Shown here: in pieces, positions 5,444-12,837 of the stretch
Position numbering within the stretch: position 1 is the first letter of the stretch
How the letters are laid out: every line of letters begins with the position of its first letter
Source of the DNA: an uncultured Clostridia bacterium
Lineage (GTDB): Bacteria > Bacillota > Clostridia > Oscillospirales > Acutalibacteraceae
Length of the DNA: 13,928 nucleotides
Assembly (NCBI GenBank): GCA_937898195.1
Contig: CALEJD010000046.1
Location: 1 to 13,928 of the forward strand
Direction of reading: 5' to 3'
Program-made: the position numbers and the translations under genes
Notes under the pieces: generated by a model
Told to the model about the DNA's origin: nothing
Seen by the model: only the letters and a program-made list of their open reading frames with translations
Databases searched by the model: none

Positions 5444-7993
5444 GCTTTTGTTTTTACATTCATCTTGCATATCTAAAATTGCGTTCTGAATTTCTCTTGT
5501 CAATTCTTTAACTGATTTGCCATCTGATGAAATCGGCTCACCGAATGTTACTTCAACAGAGAATTTCTTCTTATTCTTTGTGTCATAAAATCTCATTATT
5601 TTCTTATCTCGTGGGAATAACTCATAAGCACCATTAATATATACCGGTACAACAGGCACACCTGCATCAATAGCAAGTACCGATGCACCACTCTTGATTT
5701 CACGGAAAATACCGTCTGCACTTCTTGTGCCTTCAGGGTGAATAAGCACACACCAATCCTCTTTAAGCTTTGCTTTGAGAGAGTTCATTGTGTTCATATT
5801 CATTCCACCGCGGTCAACCGGCACCATACCTGTTGCCTTAATGAGTTTTTTGCTGAATGCATCATTACGGAAAAGCTCTTTCTTCGCCATACAACAAAGT
5901 TTCATAAACTTTTCTTTTGAAAATGCCATTGAAACAAAAAGATAATCAATTTTTGAAACGTGGTTAGCACAGATAATAAATCCTTTATCTGTTGGCATAT
6001 TTTCTGCGTTTTTAATTTTGATATTATAACAGGATTTTGCAAAATCTCTGATTTTAGCGTATGTTTTGTAGTCCGCCTCAGTTTTTTCATATGGATGAAC
6101 GCTTGAGTCAGTTGTTTCAGTTTCAACAGTGCCACCTTTTTCAATGGCAACAACCAAATCTTTAACTGTCATGGTTTTTGAATATGCGCGCTCTACATTT
6201 ACATTATATACGCTTTCAATTTCCATAGCCAAATCAACTGAACTTAAAGAGTCAAAAGCAAGGTCTGTGAAAATTTTTGTATCTTCATTGATGTGTGATA
6301 CTGGTGCACCTGAAATATTAGCAATGATGCGAATAACCTGTGCCAACAAATCCATATCTTCAATAGGTGTATCTTCAACTTTAATTTCACCATTACGCTC
6401 TTCAATAGCCTGCTTTTTAAGAAGATATCTTTTTGCTTTTTGCAAAGATGTTCTTGGAATTTCATTAATAAAGTGAGTTTTAAAAATTCGCATATTTTGT
6501 GCAACAACTGCACCCTTTTCTCGAATTTGCTCTTCAATTTTTTCGCGTAATTCCTGTGTTTCTGCAACAATGAACGCGTGAATTTCATCGTAGTCTTTAT
6601 TTTCAGCAGGTACACCACAGATTACAAACTCCTTAACACCTTCAAGACCTGCATATTTTGCCTCTAAATCGTCAGGAGTAACCTTTTTGCCTGTTGAAAG
6701 TACAATATTTTCTTTTGAACGACCAACGATTTTAATGTTACCCTCGTTATCGCGCACAGCAAGGTCACCTGTTTTGAACCATCCATCTTCGGTAAATGCT
6801 TCTTTTGTTGCTTCTTCGTCACGGAAATAGCCTTTCATCATATATGGTGACTTAATGAGCAACTCGCCATCGCCAGTAAAATCAACCTGAATGTCAGGAT
6901 ATGGTTTACCGCAAGAATCAGTATGAATATCCCCTTCAACATTACCGATTGTTGGAATATTTGTTTCACTTGCACCGTATGTAATAAGAAGATTAAAGCC
7001 TGTTCCATAATAAAAGTCGGCAACTTCTTCGCTTAATGGAGCACCTGCAGAGCAAAGGAATTCAAGGCAACCGCCAAATCCTTCATGAATACTCTTAAAG
7101 AGTTTTTTGCCAAGCAATGAGCCATTTTTTTTTCTTGCTTTAAGGCAAATTGGGAAGAATTTTTCAAACATAATCTTTGTAGCAGGTTTTGAGTTGATTT
7201 TGCGAAGCACTGCAGTTTTGAAAAGCTCATATGCTTTTGGTACTGCGGGCAAAACTGTTGGATGATATTCTGCAAACGCACCAAGAATTGCATCTGCCGC
7301 AATAGTTTCGATATAATGGACATCAGACCCTGAAAGTGCAGGACCCAAAACAAGACAAATCACACCATAAATATGGCTGTTTGGAAGAATTGCAAGGAAT
7401 CGTGCATCTTCAGTAAGCTTTTGCACCTTAATTGTCATTTGTGTTGTTTTAATAAGGCTCTCGTGATAGTGCATAATTCCTGCTGCTTTACGGGTTGTGC
7501 CTGACGAGAAGATTATACAAGCAACATTTTCATCTGTGTCGGTGCTCTGTGGTAAATCTTCAGAAACTGTTTTTATCGAATCTTCAAGTAATGTGCCGTC
7601 TGCCACATTGAAAAACGGGAAATTATATTTTGCAAGGTCACCTAATTTTTCGTGTGCAGTTTGTGAGACAAACGCTGCTCTCACATCTGAACGAGTAATA
7701 AACTCATCCAAATCGTCACCCGTGAGTGACGCATCAATAAGTGCCGCTGTGCAACGGATTTTGCAAGATGCAAAAAATGCGATAGACCATTCAGGGCTAC
7801 TTTCTGCAACAAATGCAATTCTGTCGCCTGCCTTAACACCTGCATTCACAAGTGCTTCGGCATATTTTTCAACGGCAGCAAAAACCTGGGCATAAGTGTA
7901 AATTCGTCTTTCGCCACTATTCATAGCCATTGACATTGCCCTTTTGTTAGGGTGCTTTGCGTTGATTTCATAAATAGTATCAAAAATATTCAT
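5423..7993 (-). CDS. Fused acyl ligase (AMP-forming) - acyl carrier protein - PlsC acyltransferase
   Basis: The 856-residue protein has three domains. An adenylate-forming ligase spans about 1-530: modified P-loop FSSGTTRKAAG (162-172), YGASETN (339-345), WFKTGDL (405-411), GRSKENIVLSTGKKV (424-438) and the C-terminal PRTSLQKAKR with its likely catalytic Lys519. An acyl carrier domain spans about 546-621, with FDSLSS; Ser582 is the expected phosphopantetheine site. A PlsC-type acyltransferase fills about 640-840, with NHVSKID (His678-x4-Asp683), VDRGG and HPEGTRS (752-758). It probably activates a fatty acid, loads it on its own carrier and transfers it to a lysophospholipid or glycerol-phosphate acceptor at the inner membrane face. 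Escherichia coli Aas pairs the two enzymes in the opposite order. The ATG at 7993 starts the ligase domain; ATG 8038 is an in-frame alternative at the predicted transcript start. The frame further upstream crosses the promoter. Confidence 0.92.
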   Translation of the reverse strand: MNIFDTIYEINAKHPNKRAMSMAMNSGERRIYTYAQVFAAVEKYAEALVNAGVKAGDRIAFVAESSPEWSIAFFASCKIRCTAALIDASLTGDDLDEFITRSDVRAAFVSQTAHEKLGDLAKYNFPFFNVADGTLLEDSIKTVSEDLPQSTDTDENVACIIFSSGTTRKAAGIMHYHESLIKTTQMTIKVQKLTEDARFLAILPNSHIYGVICLVLGPALSGSDVHYIETIAADAILGAFAEYHPTVLPAVPKAYELFKTAVLRKINSKPATKIMFEKFFPICLKARKKNGSLLGKKLFKSIHEGFGGCLEFLCSAGAPLSEEVADFYYGTGFNLLITYGASETNIPTIGNVEGDIHTDSCGKPYPDIQVDFTGDGELLIKSPYMMKGYFRDEEATKEAFTEDGWFKTGDLAVRDNEGNIKIVGRSKENIVLSTGKKVTPDDLEAKYAGLEGVKEFVICGVPAENKDYDEIHAFIVAETQELREKIEEQIREKGAVVAQNMRIFKTHFINEIPRTSLQKAKRYLLKKQAIEERNGEIKVEDTPIEDMDLLAQVIRIIANISGAPVSHINEDTKIFTDLAFDSLSSVDLAMEIESVYNVNVERAYSKTMTVKDLVVAIEKGGTVETETTDSSVHPYEKTEADYKTYAKIRDFAKSCYNIKIKNAENMPTDKGFIICANHVSKIDYLFVSMAFSKEKFMKLCCMAKKELFRNDAFSKKLIKATGMVPVDRGGMNMNTMNSLKAKLKEDWCVLIHPEGTRSADGIFREIKSGASVLAIDAGVPVVPVYINGAYELFPRDKKIMRFYDTKNKKKFSVEVTFGEPISSDGKSVKELTREIQNAILDMQDECKNKSKTKARF

Positions 7994-8003
7994 AGTTTTT
8001 TCG

Positions 8004-8027
8004 GGATATAAAAATATCCTTCCTTTC
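8004..8027 (-). promoter_or_regulatory. Ribosome binding site followed by a small hairpin before the ligase start
   Basis: On the minus strand GAAAGGAAGG (8018-8027) is a good ribosome binding site, but it lies over 20 bases before the ATG at 7993. Between them GGATAT-TTTT-ATATCC (8004-8019) forms a hairpin. Folding would shorten the gap to about 10 bases and bury the last two G of the site. Confidence 0.45.
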
Positions 8028-8042
8028 AAAAAATCCATAAAA

Positions 8043-8071
8043 ATTCTAACATATTTGAAATTTTGTGTCAA
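8043..8071 (-). promoter_or_regulatory. Promoter of the acyl ligase fusion gene
   Basis: On the minus strand a consensus -35 TTGACA (8066-8071) and a -10 TAGAAT (8043-8048) are exactly 17 bases apart. Transcription should start near 8036-8038, which rules out the upstream in-frame ATG at 8140 as the main start. An inverted repeat, ATTTGAA (8053-8059) and TTCAAAT (8072-8078), flanks the -35 and may be an operator. Confidence 0.75.
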
Positions 8072-8107
8072 TTCAAATCGCCATATAAACAAAAAGTGTT
8101 TTATGTC

Positions 8108-8136
8108 TTCATATTGTTCTCTTTTTATGTTATAAT
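8108..8136 (+). promoter_or_regulatory. Extended -10 promoter of the pseudouridine synthase gene
   Basis: A perfect -10 TATAAT (8131-8136) is preceded by TGT, giving an extended -10, with a weak -35 TTCATA (8108-8113) 17 bases upstream. The expected transcript start (about 8143) coincides with the ATG of the gene, leaving no leader for a ribosome binding site. Confidence 0.7.
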
Positions 8137-8142
8137 GCAAAT

Positions 8143-9018
8143 ATGGAAAGATATTTGAAATACAAAATTACAGAAAAATATGACGGTGAACGAGTGCTGA
8201 CCTTTTTAAAAGATGAAATTGAAGCATCAGCAAGGCTTATTCGTCACCTTAAAAACATACCTGATGGAATCACTTGCAATGGTGAGCATATTCGCACCGT
8301 TGATATTCTTCATTCGGGTGATTTGCTCTGCATTCATTTGCCCGAGCAAAATGACCACAAGCACAAAATCGTTGACCCGATGCCATACGACTTGACAATT
8401 CTCTATGAAGACGATGATTTGCTCATTGTTGACAAGCCAGCTGGGTTGCCATTGCATCCATCTCATAATCATCAAGGTGATACCCTTGCAAATGCAGTAT
8501 CATATTATCTTCAAACACAGGGCAAAGAAGCCGTTTTTCGTTCTGTGGGACGCCTTGACCGAGGCACTTCGGGTGTAGTTATCTGTGCACTTAACAAATA
8601 TACTGCTGCTCGTCTTTCAGGCAAGGTTTATAAAGAATATTATGCTGTTTGCGAAGGTATTTATGAAGGTGAGGGTGTTATTGATAAACCCATTTATCGT
8701 CCTGACCCCATTCTCACAATCCGTACCGTTGATGACCGTGGAGAAAGAGCAATTACCGAATGGAAAGCCGTTTCAAATCATAATGGTCGCACACTTTTGC
8801 ATATTCATTTAGTAACGGGTCGAACACATCAGATAAGAGTGCATTTTTCGTCAATGGGCACTTCCCTTACTGGCGACACTATGTACGGTACTGCTCGTGA
8901 CGACATCTCTCGTCAGGCTCTTCATTGTTGTTATTGCAGATTTAATCACCCTGTAACCAATGAAAAAATTGAAGTGAGTTCACCTTTGCCCGACGACATT
9001 GCACAATTTGTCAAATAA
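8143..9018 (+). CDS. RluA/RluD-family RNA pseudouridine synthase
   Basis: This 291-residue protein is of typical RluA-family length. The N-terminal part (about 15-68) looks like an S4 RNA-binding domain, with RLIRHLKNIPDGITCNGEHI followed by the HSGDLLCI strand. The catalytic domain has LLIVDKPAGLPLHPS (93-107), GRLDRGTSG (136-144) with catalytic Asp139, VYKEYYAVCEG, and VTGRTHQIRVHFSSMG. The aspartate converts specific uridines of rRNA or tRNA to pseudouridine. The usual HRLD is GRLD here, which occurs in this family. The gene is divergent from the acyl ligase and followed, after 77 bases, by the acyltransferase pair. No ribosome binding site precedes the ATG, which sits at the predicted transcript start, so a leaderless message is possible; a TTG four codons in is a weaker alternative start. 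The exact uridine target cannot be told from sequence. Confidence 0.93.
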   Translation: MERYLKYKITEKYDGERVLTFLKDEIEASARLIRHLKNIPDGITCNGEHIRTVDILHSGDLLCIHLPEQNDHKHKIVDPMPYDLTILYEDDDLLIVDKPAGLPLHPSHNHQGDTLANAVSYYLQTQGKEAVFRSVGRLDRGTSGVVICALNKYTAARLSGKVYKEYYAVCEGIYEGEGVIDKPIYRPDPILTIRTVDDRGERAITEWKAVSNHNGRTLLHIHLVTGRTHQIRVHFSSMGTSLTGDTMYGTARDDISRQALHCCYCRFNHPVTNEKIEVSSPLPDDIAQFVK

Positions 9019-9021
9019 AGG

Positions 9022-9048
9022 TATTTTTACTATTCTATTGTAAAAATA
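9022..9048. promoter_or_regulatory. AT-rich inverted repeat overlapping the acyltransferase promoter
   Basis: TATTTTTAC (9022-9030) and GTAAAAATA (9040-9048) are perfect nine-base arms around a nine-base loop. It lies just after the pseudouridine synthase stop and overlaps the proposed -35 of the next promoter. It may be a weak terminator or an operator. Confidence 0.45.
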
Positions 9049-9066
9049 TGATATCTATGATAAAAT
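9038..9066 (+). promoter_or_regulatory. Promoter of the tandem acyltransferase genes
   Basis: A -35 TTGTAA (9038-9043) and a -10 TAAAAT (9061-9066) are 17 bases apart; TGA before the -10 gives an extended form. The transcript would begin about 10 bases before the ribosome binding site at 9083-9092. Confidence 0.55.
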
Positions 9067-9095
9067 AAATATAATTCTAAATGGGTGGTGATATT

Positions 9096-10388
9096 GTGAA
9101 CGAAATTAAAGATTATATCGTTTATCCCGAAAATTTAAAAATAGTTGTTCCTCCTATTGTGCCTAAAAAACAAAGTGACTTCTATAAAGGTGTCGTTTAT
9201 AATATTTCACGTTTTATTTTGAAGTTTATTGTCCGTGGTGGAGCGTCTCTTGAAAAAATAAATGTTGATGACCTTAAACCACCGTATATTCTTCTTTGCA
9301 ATCACACACAGTTTGTAGATTTTTTTACAAGCTTTAAGGCGGTGCACCCTTATAAATTCAACAATATTGCAACACTTGATGGCTTTGTTGGATTTGAAAA
9401 GGTTATGACAGAATTAGGCTGTGCTTGTCACAGAAAATATACAACTGACATAAGTCTTATTCGTGCTTGCCACAAAATTCTTCATGATTATGGCGATATT
9501 CTTTGTATGTACCCCGAAGCACGTTACTCAAATGTTGGTACAACTGCAATTATCCCCGACGTTGTCGGTAAACTTGTTAAGAAAAATAAAGTCCCTGTTG
9601 TTGTGCTCTTAAATCACGGGCATTATCTTAACGCACCATTCTGGGATTTCCGTCAATATAGAAAAGTTCCATTTCATTCAACTATGAAACAAATTCTTAC
9701 AGCGGAACAGATTGAAAGCATGACTGCTGACGAAATAAACAAAGTAATTCGTGAAGAGTTGTATTATGACGATTACAAATGGCAAAAAGAAAACAACATT
9801 AAGATTACTGAAGATTTCAGAGCAGACGGTCTTAACAAAATTCTTTATAAATGCCCACATTGTTTAAGCGAAGGCAAAACTGTTGGCAAAGGCATTTATC
9901 TCACTTGTGAAGATTGTGGCAAAAAGTGGGAATTAACTGAACTTGGTGAAATGAAAGCCGTGGACGGTGAAACTGAATTTTCACACATCCCTGACTGGTA
10001 TGAATGGGAAAGAGAGTGTGTGCGCCAAGAAATTCTTGATGGTACATATCATTTTGAAGATGATGTTCATGTTCACTCTTTGCCAGGTGTTAAATTTGTT
10101 GATATTGGCAAGGCTCATGTTACTCACGACCTTGAAAACGGATTTGTAGTCGAAGGTCATTATAACGGCAACGATTATAGAATTCAACGTCAAACAAAAA
10201 CTCTTTACACATTACATAACGAATTTGCATTCAAAAAGCTTGGCAAAATTGACTGCTTTGATGTTTCTGTTAAAGACGATTCATTCTATTGCATTCCATC
10301 CAAGAAAGATGTTGTTACAAAGCTTATGTTAGCAACTGAAGAAATGTATAAAATCGTCAGCGATAAAAAGGAAAAGACTACGGTTTAA
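9096..10388 (+). CDS. PlsC-like acyltransferase with zinc ribbon, paralogue 1
   Basis: I start this gene at GTG 9096, giving 430 residues. GGGTGGTGAT (9083-9092) matches the ribosome-binding consensus at eight of ten bases, and the product then begins MNE like the downstream paralogue. An ATG at 9081 would translate through that site. The acyltransferase part has NHTQFVD (His70-x4-Asp75), the catalytic HX4D of glycerolipid acyltransferases, and GDILCMYPEARYS (Pro140-Arg143), where the usual PEG is PEA. A zinc ribbon follows (CPHC at 253-256, CEDC at 271-274), then about 145 residues with no family I recognise, starting near DWYEWERE. It likely acylates a lipid or other hydrophobic acceptor at the membrane; no strong transmembrane span is seen beyond a hydrophobic stretch near 35-47. 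The acceptor is unknown. Confidence 0.85.
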   Translation: MNEIKDYIVYPENLKIVVPPIVPKKQSDFYKGVVYNISRFILKFIVRGGASLEKINVDDLKPPYILLCNHTQFVDFFTSFKAVHPYKFNNIATLDGFVGFEKVMTELGCACHRKYTTDISLIRACHKILHDYGDILCMYPEARYSNVGTTAIIPDVVGKLVKKNKVPVVVLLNHGHYLNAPFWDFRQYRKVPFHSTMKQILTAEQIESMTADEINKVIREELYYDDYKWQKENNIKITEDFRADGLNKILYKCPHCLSEGKTVGKGIYLTCEDCGKKWELTELGEMKAVDGETEFSHIPDWYEWERECVRQEILDGTYHFEDDVHVHSLPGVKFVDIGKAHVTHDLENGFVVEGHYNGNDYRIQRQTKTLYTLHNEFAFKKLGKIDCFDVSVKDDSFYCIPSKKDVVTKLMLATEEMYKIVSDKKEKTTV

Positions 10389-10396
10389 CTACTATT

Positions 10397-11677
10397 ATGA
10401 ATGAAAACAGAGAATTTTTGACAGAAATTATTTATCCCGACAATGTAGAGAGATACAACTCTACAAAATCTCCATTAAAACAATCGGACTTAGTAACAAA
10501 GCTTGCTTACTTTGTTTCAAGTGTTATTCTCTCTCTTGTACGAAAGGGATACAAAATCGAAAAATTTAATATGGAAGGCTTAAAGCCACCTTATATTTTG
10601 CTTATTAACCATATGCAATCACTTGATTTTTGTACTATGTTTAAGGCAACTTATCCTAATAAGGTAAATACGGTCGCTACATTCCACACATACTACACCG
10701 TTTCGGGAATTATGGAAAAACTTGGATGTATTTGTACCCGCAAATTTACAACCGATTTAAGCCTAGTGCGTGCTTGCAAAAAGGTGCTTCACGAATACGG
10801 CGATATTTTCTGTATGTTCCCTGAAGCAAGATACACTTCTGACGGAACACTTTGCATTTTGCCACCTGCTATCGGCAAGCTTGCAAAAAAGAACAATGTT
10901 CCTGTTGTTGTTATGCTTAATCACGGAAATTATCTTAATCTTCCGTTCTGGACAAATTTCAAATTCCGAAAAACACCTATTAGGGTTGAAATGAAACAAA
11001 TTTTGACTGCCGAAGAAGTTGCCGAAAAAAGTGTTGATGAAATTAATGAGATTATTCGCAAAGAAATGGAATATGACGAATATAAATGGCAGAAAGATAA
11101 TAATATTCGCATAAAAGAAAAGTTCCGTGCTGAAGGTCTTAATAAAATTCTTTATCAATGCCCAAATTGCAAAACTGAACATAAAATGATTTCAAAAGGA
11201 ATTCACTTATGGTGTGAAGAATGCGGTAAAAAGTGGGAAATGACTGAACTTGGCGAAATGAAAGCACTTCAAGGTAAAACTGAGTTTTCTCGTATTCCTG
11301 ACTGGTTTCAATGGGAACGTGAAAACGTACGTCAACAACTTCTTGACGGAACATATTACTACGAAGAGGAACTGCAAGTTTTATCTACCCCTGGCGTTAA
11401 TGAATATATTAACTTGGGTACGGCAAAGGTTACCCATGACTTACAGAATGGTTTTGTAATTGAAGGTTATTATAATGGCAATAATTACAGAATCCATCGA
11501 CCTACCAAAGGTATTTACGCATTACATGTTGAATATCAGTTTAAGCATTTAAAATATTTAGATTGCTTTGAAATTTCAACTACAAATGATTCATTCTACT
11601 GTATGACAAAGAAAAAGGACATAGTTACAAAACTTGCCCTTGCAACAGAAGAAGCCTTTAAAATTGCAAATGAATAA
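10397..11677 (+). CDS. PlsC-like acyltransferase with zinc ribbon, paralogue 2
   Basis: The 426-residue product aligns with the preceding gene over its whole length. It has NHMQSLD (His72-x4-Asp77), GDIFCMFPEARYTS (Pro142-Arg145), the zinc ribbon CPNC (255-258) and CEEC (273-276), and the same C-terminal region (DWFQWERE through the final LATEEAFKI). The catalytic and metal residues are all kept, so both copies look functional. Only eight bases separate it from paralogue 1, with no good ribosome binding site close to the ATG; the AAGGAAAAG in the upstream gene is more than 20 bases away, so translation is probably coupled. Divergence between the copies, for example in the HX4D loop and the first 30 residues, suggests different substrates. 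The pair may equally act as a heterodimer; that is inference. Confidence 0.87.
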   Translation: MNENREFLTEIIYPDNVERYNSTKSPLKQSDLVTKLAYFVSSVILSLVRKGYKIEKFNMEGLKPPYILLINHMQSLDFCTMFKATYPNKVNTVATFHTYYTVSGIMEKLGCICTRKFTTDLSLVRACKKVLHEYGDIFCMFPEARYTSDGTLCILPPAIGKLAKKNNVPVVVMLNHGNYLNLPFWTNFKFRKTPIRVEMKQILTAEEVAEKSVDEINEIIRKEMEYDEYKWQKDNNIRIKEKFRAEGLNKILYQCPNCKTEHKMISKGIHLWCEECGKKWEMTELGEMKALQGKTEFSRIPDWFQWERENVRQQLLDGTYYYEEELQVLSTPGVNEYINLGTAKVTHDLQNGFVIEGYYNGNNYRIHRPTKGIYALHVEYQFKHLKYLDCFEISTTNDSFYCMTKKKDIVTKLALATEEAFKIANE

Positions 11678-11679
11678 AA

Positions 11680-11716
11680 AATTAGGACTCAACAATCCCG
11701 TTGAGTCCTTTGTTTT
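11680..11716. terminator. Bidirectional rho-independent terminator
   Basis: AGGACTCAAC (11684-11693) pairs with GTTGAGTCCT (11700-11709) around AATCCC, with an A-tract before and TTGTTTT after. It separates the convergent acyltransferase operon (+) and the HTH regulator (-). Confidence 0.9.
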
Positions 11717-12815
11717 AATATTTCTTGTATGTTATATTGTAACCATTTTCAGAACAATCGACAGTAACAAGCCATTTTGCACCATTAGGGCTTCCTTTTA
11801 ACCAATATTTATAAACATCAAAGTTTGTTTCAACAACTTCATGCTCAACTTCAAAGTAACCATACAAGTATCCGTATTCTATAAGATATTCTGCTGAAAT
11901 ATCATTGTTTTGTCTTGTCAGCATCGTTTTTTCATTGGTCATAAACTCACTATCCCAAGGGAACACAGTTGCTTTGAAATAATGAATTTTGGGATTACCA
12001 TAAACCTGAATTGGATTATCTTCAGAACCTCTATCAGGTTGTTCTTCTAGCATTTGTTTTGTTGGCGGGGCGGCAAAGTTAGCATCTTTCCAAATCCAGA
12101 AAGCGTGAGTATATTCAAGAATTACTGCAGTAGAAATACCTATGAGTACAACTAAAATCAATATTAAAATTGTTAAAATGCCTTTTTGCTTTTTCTTGTC
12201 TTTTTCTTTAAACTTTTTCAACGCTTTTTGAAGAATAATTCTTTTAATTGCAAACACGATTTGACTTAAAATTGCAGTCATTACAAAATAGAAGAATACG
12301 TACAGCGCTGTTTCTCCATTAAGAAAGGAAAATACAGAATAAATTAATGCACTTGTAATCGGAGTTACAAAACGAAGTTTTCTACTTGAAACAAGCGTTA
12401 AAATCGTAGTGATAAAAAGAGAAACCACTGTAATTCCAATCCAGTCGTAACTACCACGCTCAAATGCAAGCCATAATGTTACAAGTATTTGAGAAAGGCA
12501 ACTGATTGCAAAAACAATCCATTGAAACATATCCTTCTGTCTCTTCGACTTCTTCATTGTATCAATTATTACTTCATCACTTTTTTGAAGAATATTATCT
12601 TTATTTATTCTCTCGCCTGCAAGAAGTTCATTGACGCTCACGCCAAGAATCTCAGCCAAAGGAGCAAGAAAATCAATATCAGGAGAACCACTACCCGTCT
12701 CCCAACGGGAAATCGCCTTATTTGTGCAGTTAAGTTTTTCTGCGAGCTCTTGTTGAGTAAGTCCTTTTTCTGTTCTTAAATCTTTTATAAATTGTCCTGT
12801 TTTTATATTATCCAT
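11715..12815 (-). CDS. XRE-family HTH regulator with membrane domain and exported C-terminal domain
   Basis: The 366-residue protein has a strong XRE helix-turn-helix (residues 6-68), with LTQQELAEKLNCTNKAISRWE as its core and GVSVNELLAGE closing it. About five membrane segments follow (near 97-117, 124-143, 150-166, 168-190 and 212-233) with a very basic loop, KKFKEKDKKKQKG, before the last. The final 130 residues are hydrophilic, start near YTHAFWIWKD, and would lie outside the cell if the count of five is right. I chose ATG 12815 because AAAGGAGAGGTG sits just before it; the frame extends nine codons further but only by translating that site. A promoter at 12838-12866 and a terminator at its end make it a single unit. 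The exported domain could sense an envelope signal, but its family is not recognised. Confidence 0.85.
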   Translation of the reverse strand: MDNIKTGQFIKDLRTEKGLTQQELAEKLNCTNKAISRWETGSGSPDIDFLAPLAEILGVSVNELLAGERINKDNILQKSDEVIIDTMKKSKRQKDMFQWIVFAISCLSQILVTLWLAFERGSYDWIGITVVSLFITTILTLVSSRKLRFVTPITSALIYSVFSFLNGETALYVFFYFVMTAILSQIVFAIKRIILQKALKKFKEKDKKKQKGILTILILILVVLIGISTAVILEYTHAFWIWKDANFAAPPTKQMLEEQPDRGSEDNPIQVYGNPKIHYFKATVFPWDSEFMTNEKTMLTRQNNDISAEYLIEYGYLYGYFEVEHEVVETNFDVYKYWLKGSPNGAKWLVTVDCSENGYNITYKKY

Positions 12816-12818
12816 ATT

Positions 12819-12830
12819 CACCTCTCCTTT
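12819..12830 (-). promoter_or_regulatory. Strong ribosome binding site deciding the regulator start
   Basis: AAAGGAGAGGTG on the minus strand ends three bases before the ATG at 12815, with its GGAGAGG core at normal spacing. It excludes the upstream in-frame ATG at 12842, which also overlaps the -10. Confidence 0.8.
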
Positions 12831-12837
12831 CAATAAA

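Noticed and set aside
8039..8140. N-terminal extension of the acyl ligase fusion to the ATG at 8140
   Set aside because: This stretch contains the TTGACA-17-TAGAAT promoter on the same strand and no ribosome binding site for that ATG, and the ligase domain begins only after 7993.
9022..9048. AT-rich dyad as a standard terminator of the pseudouridine synthase gene
   Set aside because: The stem has almost no GC pairs and no clean T-tract after it, so efficient termination is doubtful; kept only as a regulatory candidate.
9081..9095. ATG 9081 as the start of the first zinc-ribbon acyltransferase
   Set aside because: Codons 1-5 are the ribosome binding site for GTG 9096, and the paralogue begins at the matching MNE position.
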